Of a stretch of DNA of 64,000 nucleotides, positions 1 through 11,824 are shown one piece after another. How positions within the stretch are numbered: the first letter of the stretch is position 1; each line of letters begins with the position of its first letter. This DNA comes from Serinus canaria (Eukaryota > Chordata > Aves > Passeriformes > Fringillidae). The notes beneath the pieces are model-generated. The model was not told the origin of the DNA, did no database searches, and was given only the letters and a program-made list of their open reading frames with translations. Made by a program: the position numbers and the translations under genes. The DNA is taken from contig NC_066342.1 in assembly GCF_022539315.1 (NCBI RefSeq), positions 16,385,346-16,449,345 of the forward strand, written 5' to 3'.

Positions 1-1613
1 TCGACACTTACATATTTCCTTCTATCTCATGTCTGTGTGGTTTAATGTACAGACAATGGCAGTACCATCCAACAAACAGTGATATTTGCATATCATTTCT
101 CACCCCACAATCAGATCTCCCTGAGGTACATATCGTGTTGTTCCATCTCTTTGCATTATCCACCATGTGCAACCTGGTCCCTGAGCAAAGACAACCCCAC
201 AAATGGATTTGTCTGTACTCAAGGCAGAATCCATCCACACAGTCTTCCCTAACAAACATGTACCAGTGGGACTTTATCTCCATCTGTTATATTCAGGGAC
301 TCCAAGTGGGCAGGACCTGCTTGGTTGGTGGAACCTCGGGTGTTAACTAACCAGGTGGCCTTTGCTAAATGCTGCTCCCAGTTTTTGAAAGATCCCCCAC
401 CCAAGGCTTTCAACTGGGTTTTTAGTAGTCCATTATACCTCCTCACTTTGCCTGCAGCTGGTGCATGGTAGGGGATATGGTACACCCACTCAATGCCATG
501 TTCCCTAGCCCAGGTGTTGATAAGGCTGTTCTTGAAATGAGTCCCATTGTCTGACTCAATCCTCTCAGGGGTACCATGCCTCCAAAGGACTGCTTTTCAA
601 GGCCCAGGATGGTGTTACGGGCAGTAGCATGAGACACAGGGTAGGTTTCCACCCATCCCGTGGTGGCTTCTACCAGTGTGAGCACGTAGTGCTTGCCTTG
701 GCGTGTCTAGGGCAGTGTGATGTAGTCAATCTGCCAGGCCTCCCCATACTTGTACTTGGACCACCACCCACCATACCATAGGGGCTTCACTTGCTTGGCC
801 TGTTTGATGGCAGCTCACGTCTCACAGTGGTGGATAATCTGAGAAATACTGTCCATGGCTAAATCCACCCCTCGGTCTCGTGCCCACTTATAGGTGGCAT
901 CTCTACCCTGATGGCCTGAGGCATCATGGGCCCATCGAGTTAGGAATAACTGCCCCTTGTGTTCCCGATCTAGGTCTATCTTTGACACCCTTATCTTTGC
1001 AGCCTGGTCTACCTGCTCATTGTTTTGGTGCTCCTCATTAGCTCTGCTCTTGGGGACATGGGCATCTACATGGCGGACCTTCACAGGTAGCCTCCCTACC
1101 CTGGGAGCGATGTCTTTCCATCATCAGCAGCCCAAATTGGTTTTCCTCTACACTGCCAATTGGCCGCTTTCCACCTCCCCAGCCAGCCCCACAGAGCTTT
1201 GGCTAACTTCCATGAATCAGTGTAGTGGTAGAGCCTCAGCCACTTCTCTCTTTCTGCAATGTCCAGGCCCAGTTGAACAGCTTTGAGTTCAGCAAGTTGG
1301 CTTGATCCACCTTCTCCTTCGGCAGCTTGTGCAACCTGTCGTGTGGGGCTCCATACGGCTGCTTTCCACTTCCGGTTCATCCCTATGATGCGATAGGAAC
1401 CGTCCATGAAAATAGTGTAGAATGTTTCCTCTGCTGGCAGTTGGTAATATGGAGGAGTTTCTGCAGCCTGTGTCACTGCTTCTTGTTCTTCATCAGTGAT
1501 ACCAAAGCCTTCACATTTGGGCCAATTTATAATTACCTCCAAAATCCCAGGGCGATTCAGTTTACCTATATGGGTGCACTGAGTTCTGAGAGCAATCCAC
1601 TTGCTCCATGTAG
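1..1613 (-). pseudogene. ERVL-like pol remnant (RNase H and integrase), copy 1
   Basis: Minus-strand pol fragment. RNase H lies at about 1096-1613 (FMDGS near 1410, then the AELKAVQ and YTDSW blocks). Integrase continues to the left: the zinc-finger region near 815-840 and the core with VEATTGWVE near 640-680. The integrase reading changes frame near 590, so it is not an intact gene. It matches copy 2 (2077-3692) closely along its length, nearly identical in the RNase H part and weaker near base 1. Reverse transcriptase, protease, gag and its own 5' LTR are missing: at 1613/1614 RNase H joins directly onto LTR sequence. The 3' end lies outside the window. No env is seen, as expected for class III elements. 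The family call rests on gene content and on the 5-bp duplication around a related solo LTR at 63164. Confidence 0.85.
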
Positions 1614-1850
1614 CCAGGAGCAAAGCAGAAGCAAGAGCGAGAGCAAAGCAAAAAGCAGGGCAAAAAGAAAAAGCAGCACTATGTACTGTTCCATCTCTGT
1701 GTCCCGCCAGCTGTGGGGGAGCGGCTGATAAGGAACCAAAACAAAATTTTCACTCTTCAGAGCCAGTCTTGAAGGCACAGAACATAATATCCAGCATAAA
1801 CAGCACACACGACTGGGGGATACAAGCATCAAAATATCATCCCAGGACAT
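1614..1850 (-). repeat. Truncated 3' LTR of ERVL-like copy 2
   Basis: The first 237 bases of an LTR in minus orientation. It starts TGTCCTGGGATG (reading left from 1850) and matches the corresponding part of the full LTR at 7450-8124. It ends abruptly inside the LTR at 1614, next to RNase H of copy 1. The A/G-rich gagcaaagc repeats near 1617-1660 mark the U3/R part. Confidence 0.8.
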
Positions 1851-2076
1851 TCCACCCCTTATCCCCATATCGTCAACATACCACCACACATCATGCGTTT
1901 ATTCACATAAAACTTCCATCTGTTCGCCCAAAAATTACAAGCAATACCCATCATGCCTTCATCGCATCCAAACACCAGACCACTGAATCCAGGCCCCATA
2001 CTACAGAGCTGCAGGATTCCCCACTTTTACTTTACTCACTCAAAACTCCATCTTTCACTTGCTCACACCTTTGACA
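1851..2076 (-). other. 3' noncoding end and polypurine tract of ERVL-like copy 2
   Basis: On the minus strand this ends in the purine run GGGGATAAGGGGTGGAA immediately before the LTR start at 1850, which is the expected polypurine tract. The same place in the plus-strand copy (16281-16306) has the run with several G-to-A changes. About 190 bases further inside are absent from the plus copy. No coding capacity is seen. Confidence 0.7.
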
Positions 2077-3020
2077 CCTACATATTTCCCTCTTTCTCCT
2101 GTCTGTGAGGTTTAATGTACAGACAATGGCAGCACCATCCAAAAAACAGTGATACTTGCATATCAATCTAACCCCACAATCAGATCTCCCTGAGGTAAAC
2201 ATCTTGTTGCTCCATCTCTCTGCATTATCCACCATGTGCAACCTGGTCCCTGAGCAAAGACAACCCCACAAATGGATTTGTCTGTACGCGACGCGGAATT
2301 GATTCACACAGTCTTCCCTAACAAACCTCTGACATGTACAACTGGAACTTTATCTCCATCTATTATATTCAGGGACTCCAAGTGGGCAGGACCTGCTCAG
2401 TTGGTGGAACCTTGGGTGTTAACTAACCAGGTGGCCTTTGCTAAATTCTGCTCCCAATTTTTAAAAGATCCCCCACCCAAGGCTTTCAACTGGGTTTTTA
2501 GTAGTCCATTATACCTCTCCACTTTGCCTGCAGCAGGTGCATGGTAGGGGATATGGTACACCCACTCAATGCCATGTTCCCTAGCCCAGGTGTTGATAAG
2601 GCTGTTCTTGAAATGAGTCCCATTGTCTGACTCAATCCTCTCAGGGGGACCATGCCCCCAAAGAATCTGCTTTTCAAGGCCCAGGATGGTGTTACGGGCA
2701 GTACCAAGAGACACAGGGGAGGTTTCCACCCATCCCGTGGTGGCTTCTACCATTGTGACCACGTAGTGCTTGCCTTGGCGTGTCTAGGGCAGTGTGGTGT
2801 AGTCAATCTGCCAGGCCTCCCCATACTTGTACTTGGACCACTGCCCACCATACCATAAGGGCTTCACCCTCTTGGCCTGCTTGATGGCAGCTCACGTCTC
2901 ACAGTCATGGATGACTTGAGAAATACTGTCCATGGTTAAATCCACCCCTCGGTCTTGTGCCCACTTATAGGTGGCATCCCTGCCATGATTGCCTGAGGCA
3001 TCATGGGCCCATCAAGCTAG
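2077..3020 (-). pseudogene. ERVL-like integrase, copy 2
   Basis: Integrase would insert viral DNA into host DNA. The core reads from about 2762 leftwards, with VEATTGWVET, ESDNGTHF (second catalytic Asp) and a YHAPAAGKVERYNG block carrying the catalytic Glu. Upstream, the zinc-finger and linker part (about 2780-3020) contains stops, for example in the segment before 2790. The C-terminal end near 2307 reads on to about 2280. It follows RNase H of the same element. The domain is recognisable but not a single open frame. Confidence 0.85.
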
Positions 3021-3734
3021 GAATAACTGTCCCTTGTGTTCCTAATCTAGGTCTATCTTTGACACCCTTATCTTTGCAGCCTGGTCTACCTGCTCATTGT
3101 TTTGGGGCTCCTCATTAGCTCTGCTCTTGGGGACATGGGCATCTACATGGCGGACCTTCACAGGTAGCCTCCCTACCCTGGGAGCGATATCTTTCCATTC
3201 ATCAGCAGCCCAAATTGGTTTTCCTCTACACTGCCAATTGGCCGCTTTCCACCTCCCCAGCCAGCCCCACAGAGCTTTGGCTAACTTCCATGAATCAGTG
3301 TAGTGGTAGAGCCTCAGCCACTTCTCTCTTTCTGCAATGTCCAGGGCCAGCTGAACAGCTTTGAGTTCAGCAAGTTGGCTTGATCCACCTTCTCTTTCAG
3401 TGGCCACTGCAGCCTGTCATGTGGGGCTCCATACGGCTGCTTTCCACTTCCGGTTCATCCCTATGATGCGATAGGAACCGTCCATGAAAATAGTGTAGAA
3501 TGTTTCCTCTGCTGGCAGTTGGTAATATGGAGGAGTTTCTGCAGCCTGTGTCACTGCTTCTTGTTCTTCATCAGTGATACCAAAGCCTTCACATTTGGGC
3601 CAATTTATAATTACCTCCAAAATCCCAGGGCGATTCAGTTTACCTATATGGGTGCACTGAGTTCTGAGAGCAATCCACTTGCTCCATGTAGCACTGGTGG
3701 CGTGGTGAGTGAAGGGAACCCTTCCTTTGAACAT
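3021..3734 (-). pseudogene. ERVL-like RNase H, copy 2
   Basis: RNase H removes the RNA strand during reverse transcription. It reads in two frames: 3417-3734 (FMDGSYRIIG, first catalytic Asp) and 3042-3407 (AELKAVQLALD with the Glu, YTDSWKLAKALWGWLG with an Asp). A short break near 3410 separates them. Every tryptophan here is intact, which makes this copy the reference for the hypermutated plus-strand copy at 14.9-15.2 kb. Confidence 0.85.
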
Positions 3735-4763
3735 TCACCCCAGCACCAGTAGTCGGGGTGCCAGGAAGAGTTGTGCCTCTGTACCAATCACCTCTAAGGC
3801 AGCTTGGACTCCTTCATAGGAAGCCAAGATTTCTTTCTCTGTTGGAGTAGAGTTGGCTTCAGACCCTCTGTAGCTTCGACTCCAAAATCCTAGTGGTCGA
3901 CCCCGAGTCTCCCAAGGCACGTTTTGACAAAGGCTCCAGGACAAGCCATGGTTCCCGGCTTCAGAGTAGAGCATGTTCTTCACATCTGGTCCTGTCCTGA
4001 TTGGGCCGAGGGCAACCGCATTACTGATTTCCTGCTTGATCTGGGCAAAGGCTTAATGTTGCTCAGGGCCCCAGTGGAAATTGTTCTTCTTGCGGGTGAC
4101 CAGGTAAAGAATCTGACTGTATTCAGAAATATGCATTCTCCAAAAGCCTATGGCACCTTGGAAAGCTTGTGTCTCCTCCTTATTGGTTGGTGGAGACATT
4201 GCTGTGATCTTGTTGATGACATCTGTAGGAATCTGATGTTCTCCATCTTGCCACTTCACGCCTAGGAACTGAATCTCACGAGCTGGTCCTTTTACTTTGC
4301 TCTTTTTGATGGCAAAACCAGCTCCCAGGAGGGTTTGGATGATTTCCTTTCCTTTCTCAAACACTTCCGTGGCTGTGTTCCCCCACACAATGATGCCATC
4401 AATATACTCTAGGTGTTCTGGAACCTCACCCTTTTCTAATGCAGTCTGGATCAGTTCATGGCAGATAGTAGGACTGTGCTTCCACCCCTGGGGCAGTCGG
4501 TTCCAGGTATACTGCACTCCCCTCCATGTGAAAGCAAACTGAGGCCTGCATTCTGCTGCCAGAAGAATGGAGAAAAATGCATTGGCAACGTCAGTAGTGG
4601 CGTACCCCTTTGCTGCCTTGGACTCAAGCTCGTACTAGAGCTGTATTATGTCTGGCTTGGCAGTGCTCAGTGGTGGAGTCACTACATTCAATGCACGGTA
4701 GTCCACCGTCAATCTCCATTCTCCTTCAGATTTATACACAGGCCGAATGGGGCTGTTGAAGGG
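3735..4763 (-). pseudogene. ERVL-like reverse transcriptase, copy 2
   Basis: The longest open piece is 4053-4517. It carries the LPQGWKHSP block and an altered catalytic box, YIDG instead of YIDD, so the second catalytic Asp is lost. The N-terminal RT part (about 4520-4760) contains stops. The RT-RNase H connection (3735-3983) has SWSLCQNVPWETRGR, useful for comparison with the plus copy. Together with protease, RNase H and integrase it forms one minus-strand pol. Confidence 0.85.
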
Positions 4764-5339
4764 TTAGTGGGTCTTGCTGACCACCCCTTGGCTCTCCAGC
4801 TCTCGGATCATCTTATGGATAGGGATCACAGCATCTCGAGTGGTTCTATACTGTCGGCGATGCACTGTGGAAGTGGCAATTGGCACCTGTTGCTCTTGTC
4901 CCTTCAGAAGTCCTGCTGCAGATGGATTCTCTGACAGTCCAGGCAAGGTGTTCAATTGCTTGACACCCTCTGTCACCACAGCTGCTATCCCAAATGCCCA
5001 CCTGAGTCCTTTTGGGTCTTTGAAATACCCACTTTGAAGGTAATCTATGCCCAAAATACATGGGGCCTCGGGGCCAGTCACAATAGGGTGTTTCTTCCAC
5101 TCATTTCTCGTCAGGCTGACATCCGCTTCCACCAAAGTGAAATCTTGTGATCCCCTTGTGACACCAGCAATAGGAAAAGAGTCTGTCCCCACATGTCTCA
5201 ATGGGATTAATGTGCACTGCGCACCAGTATTGACTAGAGCTTTATATCCTTGTGGTTCTGATGTGCCAGGCCAACGAATACACACAGACCAGAAAACACA
5301 GTTTTCCCTAGTCTCTATCTGGCTAGAGGCGGGGCCCAT
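4764..5339 (-). pseudogene. ERVL-like protease and start of RT, copy 2
   Basis: An open frame of 191 codons. The aspartic protease signature is VNTGAQCTLIP, where the catalytic Asp of the usual DTGA is Asn; the plus-strand copy at 13.1 kb keeps DTGA. It continues through LGIDYLQSGYF to the RT N-terminus (MIRELESQGVV). Gag lies upstream and RT downstream on the same strand. The active-site change means the protease would be inactive even where the frame is open. Confidence 0.82.
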
Positions 5340-7214
5340 TTAAGCCTGGTCATCCTTCTTTTCCTGGGCATATGTCTAGGAGGTTCCTTCAAGGGTATTG
5401 AACATGTCATCATCATACCTGGCAGTTCATCTGTGGGCAACTGGAGCTGCTTTCCTTTTGGTGGAACTTCCTCTCCGAGCCTTGCCTTCCTTCAATTCGT
5501 GCACCCGTTGGGCCAGAGAAGCAGTAGATTTTCCATTCCATTTCCTCATGTTTTCTCCAAAATCACGCAGGCAGAACCACAGCTCAGCTCCTGGCGTGTA
5601 CCTTCTCTCTCCATCTGGAGAACGTCTGCGTTGGGCATTAGAACCTCTGATCTGTACTGCTGAGATTTGGAGAAGGTCTTCTTTAATCTCTTCTCTGAGC
5701 TTCTTGTGATTCTCCTATATCTTATCCTCTAATTGCTACAGACGTGTTTCCGCCACTGCGATTCTGGCATGTGTTGGGCCATGCACAGCATCTGCATACG
5801 CTCAGAGCTTCTTTGCCATATCAAGCACCGTCTCATCCCGGTCATCCCGCTTCATTATATCTAAAGCAGAAGCATATTCGTGTGGCCCAAGTCGTACAAG
5901 TTTTCGCCACATCACTAACATGCATGGTACCATGTGTGGATTCCTAGTTGTTATGTCATCTGAGAAGATAATCTCTGCCGCTGCCATTTCTCTCAGGCGT
6001 TCGATCCCTTGCTCTATGGTCTTCCACTGGGTTTGCTGCATATAGAGATCATCTGCACACAGGTATCTTTGTGCTACACTTTCCAAGACCCGTGCCCAGA
6101 GGCTGTGAGGATTAGCCCCTCTCATCATTCCTTGGTCGATGACAGGATCATGTGACAGGGATCTCAAATGCCTCACTTCAGTGCCAGCTAGTATTGTACC
6201 CTCGCCTGCAGCATTCCAAAAAAGGACTAACCAACTAATTATGGATTGATCAGGTTGTCACTTGTAATGCTTCCTTAGGCCACGAAGGTCCTTCAGGGAA
6301 AAGGACTCAATATTGGCTTCTGATCTTGCACCTGTTGCTTTGACTCCTGATTTTATGTCAGGAAGTGTTGACGGTCCTTCTCCTGCATCATCATCATCCA
6401 CTGGTCGATCGGTCTTGTCTGTGCACTTTCCACTTCTACTGCTAGTAGCAACAGCCATTGGTTGAGGCTTATTGTCTGCTTTAGCGGCTGGCTTATCCTC
6501 ACTATCTGGTTTAGCTGCTGCCTTCAAGCCTGCAGTGTTGGCTGTAGCCTGAGTGACTGGGATAGCTGTTGATTTATCTCCCTGCCCCCCTGCCTCTGTC
6601 TGCAGCCCTACAGTATCTAGCAGTGTGCGATAAACAGATGCCAGGGCCCAGCTTACTGCAATGATCTTTTTCTCCTTAGGGTCATCCTGGTACTTCTCTT
6701 TCAGGTATTTCCCCACCTCAGCTGGGTTCTGAATTTGTTCATGGGGAAAGTCCCAGACTACAGGGTCAGAGAATTCCTTCAGGATTTGGCCCATATCCTC
6801 CCATTTCCCACACCACTCAGGATTTTCCATGCCTGGGTCTACTCCTGGGTCAGGGGTCTCATCAGCCCCTCTAGAAATCTCAGCCCTCATTCTAGAGAAG
6901 CTGCAGACTGTATAGAGGAAGCTTACCAGATTGAATACCAGAAAGATGGTCTCTTTAACATTCAAGGGAAACTGAACATTCTCCAATAGGGAGGTAACAG
7001 ATTCAGAGGAGAAGAAGGAATGCAAAGGCTGAAAAGCCTTATCCCCTGCTCCTCCTCTAACAAACTGGGTGCATAACCAGAGCCATGTACCATTCATACC
7101 TGGAAGAGACCCCAGCATGTTTATAAACTTCCTACTAGTCATTACCACCAATCTCAGCCAAATAACTATTCTGGTCACTGCCCCTATTCTTTGAAAACTA
7201 CATATTAGGGACAA
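5340..7214 (-). pseudogene. ERVL-like gag, copy 2
   Basis: Two open pieces. The N-terminal piece, 6258-7214 (318 codons), is partly hydrophobic at first and then acidic and Ala/Lys/Asp-rich (VDDDDAGEGPS). The second, 5802-6176, contains WRKLVRLGPHEYAS and is clearly related to the plus-copy gag at 12.3-13.0 kb. Frames are broken near 6200 and again between 5340 and 5800. I see no CCHC zinc knuckle. It would build the particle shell and would be followed by protease. Confidence 0.75.
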
Positions 7215-7449
7215 TACTAGAGCTATTTCTGGATAAGAAAATAAACCGAGGGACCAGAGAGGTATTAAGATCTAAAAAAAACCTAGGGACCAGAAATGCA
7301 TGCAAGCCTTTACCCCAATAGACATTATGGATTCCAAAAGCATGGCTATTAACTGCTTTATACTAACACAGAGTAATGGCAACCAAAATGCACTCAAAAC
7401 AGGATTTTTCCCACTCTCTCTCGAGCCCCACACATTGAGCACCAACTTT
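7215..7449 (-). other. Leader and primer-binding region, ERVL-like copy 2
   Basis: Noncoding stretch between the 5' LTR and gag. The bases next to the LTR end (minus strand, from 7449) read AAAGTTGGTGCTCAATG, so a TGG-type primer site is present, but I cannot assign the tRNA. Confidence 0.45.
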
Positions 7450-8124
7450 TGTCCTGGTTTAGGGCAAACATGTGAGAAAACCTCCAAAAGGGGGACCGCT
7501 CCAGAAAGCAAACCCACACGCCCCCTCCCCCCAACTGGTTCGGGAGGAATTCCTCTGAGAGAGGGGGAAAGAACCTGTTTATTTAACAGGCACTGCACCC
7601 CCCCCAGCACACAAAATGAACAATACCAGCTGACACCACTCTTTCACCGCTCTGAAAAAGATGACAAATTCAGAATGTCTCTCCTTGGGTGGTCGCTCTG
7701 TTATCAGTTCTTCCAGCGCTGGGGTAGCTGCTGCAGGTCACAAGGTGCAAACTCTCAGTGTTTTCCCAGGTCCCAGTCTGGAGCAGGTTCGAATAGGTCC
7801 AAAAAGGAAAGGAGAAACAGTCCAGGAAGAAATTTGGACTGTTTAGCTAAACTAACTAATGAGCAGAAGCAAAAAAGCAAGAGTAAAGCAGGAGCAAAGC
7901 AGAAGCAAGAGCGAGAGCAAAGCAAAAAGCAGGGCAAAAAGCAAAAGCAGCACTATGTACTGTCCCTTTCTCTGTGTCCTTCCAGCTGTGGGGAAGCGGC
8001 TGATAAGGAACCAAAACAAAATTTTCACTCTTCAGAGCCAGTCTTGAAGGCACAGAACATAATATCCAGCATAAACAGCACACACGACTGGGGGATACAA
8101 GCATCATAACATCATCCCTGGACA
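7450..8124 (-). repeat. 5' LTR of ERVL-like copy 2
   Basis: 675 bp in minus orientation. It begins TGTCCAGGGATG at 8124 and ends CTAAACCAGGACA at 7450. A polyadenylation signal AATAAA lies near 7580 on the minus strand. It matches the LTRs at 16307-16956 and 63164-63807, which sit in plus orientation. The long + frame across it is an antisense shadow. Confidence 0.88.
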
Positions 8125-8446
8125 ACCTCTAAGCAAATAACTTTCTCCCACACAGAATCAGAGACCAAGTCATCTGCCTAGTCACCACTTAGAACCAAGC
8201 AGCATCCACTTAACCTTGCAGCTGGTTGCTGCTATCATAACAGGCAACCAACCTAGTTGCTCAAAGTGTGGACTTCAGCTACTAATTCAACTCCTATGCA
8301 AAGGCAACACTTCTCCCTTAGGTACACCAAGTTCCCCTATTGCCGCGCTGCTGCGTCGAGTGCACTTTACTCCCCTGAGAGCGGGGAGGAGGCGGCGCCG
8401 GCTAGCTGGGAGCACAGCAGCAGCTAGCAGCGGGGGGGCACTGCCT
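8125..8446. other. Unassigned spacer between two ERVs
   Basis: About 320 bases between two minus-strand elements. The right part (8340-8440) is GC-rich with several CpGs. I see no gene or clear repeat signature. Confidence 0.4.
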
Positions 8447-9180
8447 TAATTTGCCGGGGCGTCAGGCAGCACCTTTGACAGGGCAGCAATATCGAGAGGA
8501 GCGGCAAAAGCAGAGAAGCTTGAGAGAAAAGAGGGTCTTAACTTGCCTGGTGCAGTCCAGTGGTTTATTGTCTCCAGGGGATCCAGGCGGGAAAAGGCAG
8601 GGAACAAAGAGTAACAGCAGTCTATAAAGGGGGTGGAACATAGGTACAAGAACCAATGGGGGAAACTGAGGAGGGGAATCGGACATAACTGACACGGGCG
8701 AGAACTAATGATATAAGAGCTAGGGAGGGACCCAGAGCACCTGCCTAATCACTTTCTGAGGAAGGGAGAAGTTTCTGGAGAAATGGGCAGGGCCCCGGGA
8801 GATGGACAGGGTTCTGGAGGAGGGGAAAATGCAACAAGTGGGGTGGTAACCATGGATACGGGGGTGGAGACAAGGGCTTGGCAGTATGCCCAGACTGGGA
8901 GGGAACCATTTCAGAGAGAGGGGGAAACCAGGACTGAACCATCAACATAGGCTTAGGGATGCAAAATGGGGAGAACATTATAAGATGGGGAGAACAACAC
9001 CAACGGGGAAAACAATACAAATGGAAACTGAACCCACACCACAACACCCTATTTTGGGACCGTCGGTGCCCTGCAAGAGGAATGGTACAACACATTTCTC
9101 AGTACAACCAACCTCTCCATAAGAGAATTCAAGGAAAAGAAACAAAAGTGACATCCACTAACTTTAATTTTGGATTTTCA
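8447..9180 (-). repeat. Probable ERVK-like 3' LTR
   Basis: Minus-orientation LTR downstream of the ERVK-like pol. It has a minus-strand AATAAA near 8562, G-rich U3 sequence, and at its right side a pyrimidine run (9193-9208) that on the minus strand is a polypurine tract (AGAGAAAAAGGGAG). The ends are approximate and no duplication can be tested because the 5' end is lost in the gap. Similar architecture recurs at about 58.2 kb and 62.2 kb. Confidence 0.6.
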
Positions 9181-9279
9181 GCATAAGCCTATAACTCCCT
9201 TTTTCTCTGTCTTGAATTACCATCTTTACCACACATTCCTTGAGGGTCCATGCTTCCATCTACCTAATAACCAATGCAA

Positions 9280-10260
9280 TTACCTACTCATTTTGCTCCC
9301 GCTGTAGAGCCACCCTCCCTGTCCATTTCTCTGTGCTCCAAATAAGGTTTGACACAACGGGCGGAGACCCATCGAGGGCCATTTTCTGTTAAAACACATG
9401 CGTATCCTCTTCCCCATGTTACTAATTCCACTGGGCCAGTCCACTTTTCCGTGATTCAATCTTTTACCCATAACTTAATACCTATCTTAAGCTTAGGCTG
9501 TTTTGAATTCAAAGAGGAAAAATGGTAGAATATAAGAGACACTTGTAAGTCAGGTAAAGGATACAAAAAGCTTAAGACATAAACGGCTTTGTCTAATCTC
9601 ACTTGAGGCAACTCCTTCTGCATTCCCCCTTTTTGTACCTGGCGCTTCAACACACCATGAGCACGTTCAATAATTGCTTGGCCTGTCGTTGCATGAGGGA
9701 TACCAGTAGGATGACCAACACCCCAGGCACGAAAAAACACTTGCAACTTCTTTGAAACATACGCCCAGCCATTATCTGTCTTTACATGTGATGGAACGCC
9801 TAAGATGGAAAAGGCGTGGCAGAAATGACGAATAACATCCCGAGCTGTTTCACCTGCCAATGCTGAAGCAACCATGGCATGAGAAAAAGTGTCAATTGTG
9901 ACATGAACATACTTTAAGCGGCCAAATTCGGGCATTTTTGTAACATTAGTTTGCCATTCTTGCAAAGGGAGTAAGCCTCTGGGATTAGTGCCATAATCTT
10001 GTGAAACATGAGACATATGACAATCAGGGCAAGAAGAAATAATTGACTTTGCTTCACTATGTGATAATTTAAATTGCTGCCGTAGTGCCTGAGAACCCTG
10101 ATGAAAAAATTGGTGAGATAGAACAGCTTGCTGCAACACATTAGGCACCTTTTTTTACTGCTGAGGCAGCCACAAGGGAATCCACATAGGCATTACCTTC
10201 AACAAAGAATCCAGGTAGCGATGTATGGCTACGAATATGCATAATTAAAATAAGAATGCT
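9280..10260 (-). pseudogene. ERVK-like integrase
   Basis: The main frame (9456-10148) contains the zinc-finger HQFFHQG...CPDC, the core with VTIDTFSHAM, KTDNGWAYVS and GQAIIERAHG. The first catalytic position reads WQTNVT where WQTDVT is usual, so the first Asp is Asn. The C-terminal SH3-like end with GRGYACVL continues in another frame at 9280-9471, so it is frameshifted near 9470. It is related to, but clearly diverged from, the integrase of provirus A (28.9-29.9 kb). Confidence 0.87.
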
Positions 10261-10261
10261 T

Positions 10262-11053
10262 TCAATTACGAATAACGGTCCACGATTTCATCAACATAAC
10301 AAATAATGGTTTCTCCTTTACATTATACAACACAGCTTGATCCAACTGCTTCACTAAATTAGCAACATAAACAGAGTCAGTAACTATATTTACGGAACTA
10401 GGAAATAAGGTAAAGGCCAAAAGTACGGCACAAAGTTCAATTAACTGAGGAGACCCTTGTTGAACCATTACATCATGTTCCCAGCGGTCATCTTTCTTCC
10501 AGGCTACAGCAGCTTTTCCAGTTCTTCCACATTTATCTGTAAAAACTGATGTGCCTTCCACTGGTACTGAAGAGCAAAGTGGTTTCCCCTGAAAAGGAAT
10601 TGTCTTAGTAAAATTCAAAATTGGATGGGAAGGTAAATGATATGCTATTTCACCTGTAAAAGAAGATAAAGCAGATTGCAGCTCATGATTGTTTTGAAAA
10701 CACCACTCAAAATACCATTGTTGTACTGGTATGACAATAGTTACAGGATCACGGCCTAAGATCTCATGGCAGCGTCTGCGACCTTTGATAATGATGTCTG
10801 CAAAAAGCTCATACAGACCTGGAGCTGTTTTTCGGGACCTGAAAGACAAAAATATCCACTCCAAAATATGCAATTTATCTTCCCATTTGTCATTCCATTG
10901 ACACAACAATCCGCATGGTATTTCATCATCTCTCAAAACAAATAATTGCACACCAACAGAAACATCTATCCTAGTAACAAATTTAGATGCCAAGGGAAAT
11001 TCAATTTCTTCTACAGCCTTTTTTGCTGCAGCAGTCAAATGTCTCTCATTCAT
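10262..11053 (-). pseudogene. ERVK-like RT connection and RNase H
   Basis: Open for 263 codons. RNase H begins with VFTDKCGRTGKA, followed by QLIELCAVLLAF (Glu) and IVTDSVYVANLVKQL (Asp). The preceding part is the RT connection. It ends in frame before integrase. It belongs to the same minus-strand pol as its neighbours. Confidence 0.85.
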
Positions 11054-11824
11054 ACAAGGAAGTTATCTCCGACAGTAAGTCATATAAAGGTTGCAGTTGA
11101 TGATTGGTTATCCCCATGTATGGTCTAAGCTAACCTATTGTACCAACCAATTTCTGTACGTCTACAGCGGTTTTAATATCAATGTCCAATTATACAGGTT
11201 GAGGCACGATTTGTGTATTGGTGACTATCAACCCCAAATATTTCCACAGCATCTGTCTTTGAACTTTCTCTGGGGCCATAACCAAAGCAAAGGCTTCTAA
11301 ATTTTTCACAGCACATTGTTCAAGAGCCAACAACTGTTGTTTGTTTTCGGATGCCAACAAGATATCATCCATATAATGACAGCAATAACAATTGCTAAAT
11401 TGCTCTTGGACCTTAGATAAAGCCTGTGCCACAAACCATTGACAAATACTCTGAGAATTTCTTATTCCTTGAGGCAAAACGGTCCACTGATATCTTTGGG
11501 CTGGTTCCTCATGATTTACAGAAGGCACCATAAAGGCAAATTTTTCCTAATCCTGATCAGACAATGCAATTGTAAAAAAGCAGTCTTTCAAATCAATTAT
11601 AATTATTTCCCATCCTTGTGGAATCATTGCAGGTGTTGAGAGACCTGACTGTAAAGCACCCATTGCGGCGATCACAGCGTTTATCCGCCGCAAATCGTGC
11701 AAAAGTCTCCATTTACCAGATTTCTTTTTTATTACAAACACAGGTGTATTCCACGGGCTAAATGAGTTTTCAATATGTCCAGCTAGTAATTGTTCTTCCA
11801 CTTAGCCTCGCAGCAAGGTACCCT
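11054..11824 (-). pseudogene. ERVK-like reverse transcriptase, cut by assembly gap
   Basis: The N-terminal part is at 11547-11801 ([20 protein letters not shown] and [11 protein letters not shown]). The catalytic part is at 11190-11531 (LPQGIRNSQS and YMDD intact). A frame break separates them near 11540 and another follows before 11100. The upstream end runs into the run of Ns, so protease, gag and 5' LTR are not visible. Confidence 0.86.

Noticed and set aside
1851..2076. Host spacer between two ERVL copies
   Set aside because: It ends in a polypurine tract that matches the one before the LTR at 16307, so it is the inner 3' end of copy 2.
7300..8109. 269-codon plus-strand frame, Lys/Gln/Ser-rich
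   Set aside because: It is antisense to the ERVL-like LTR and its A/G-rich repeats; the same pattern recurs over the LTR fragment at 1614-1850.
8330..8450. GC-rich block as a CpG-island promoter of a host gene
   Set aside because: Too short, lies between two proviruses, and no exon follows on either strand.
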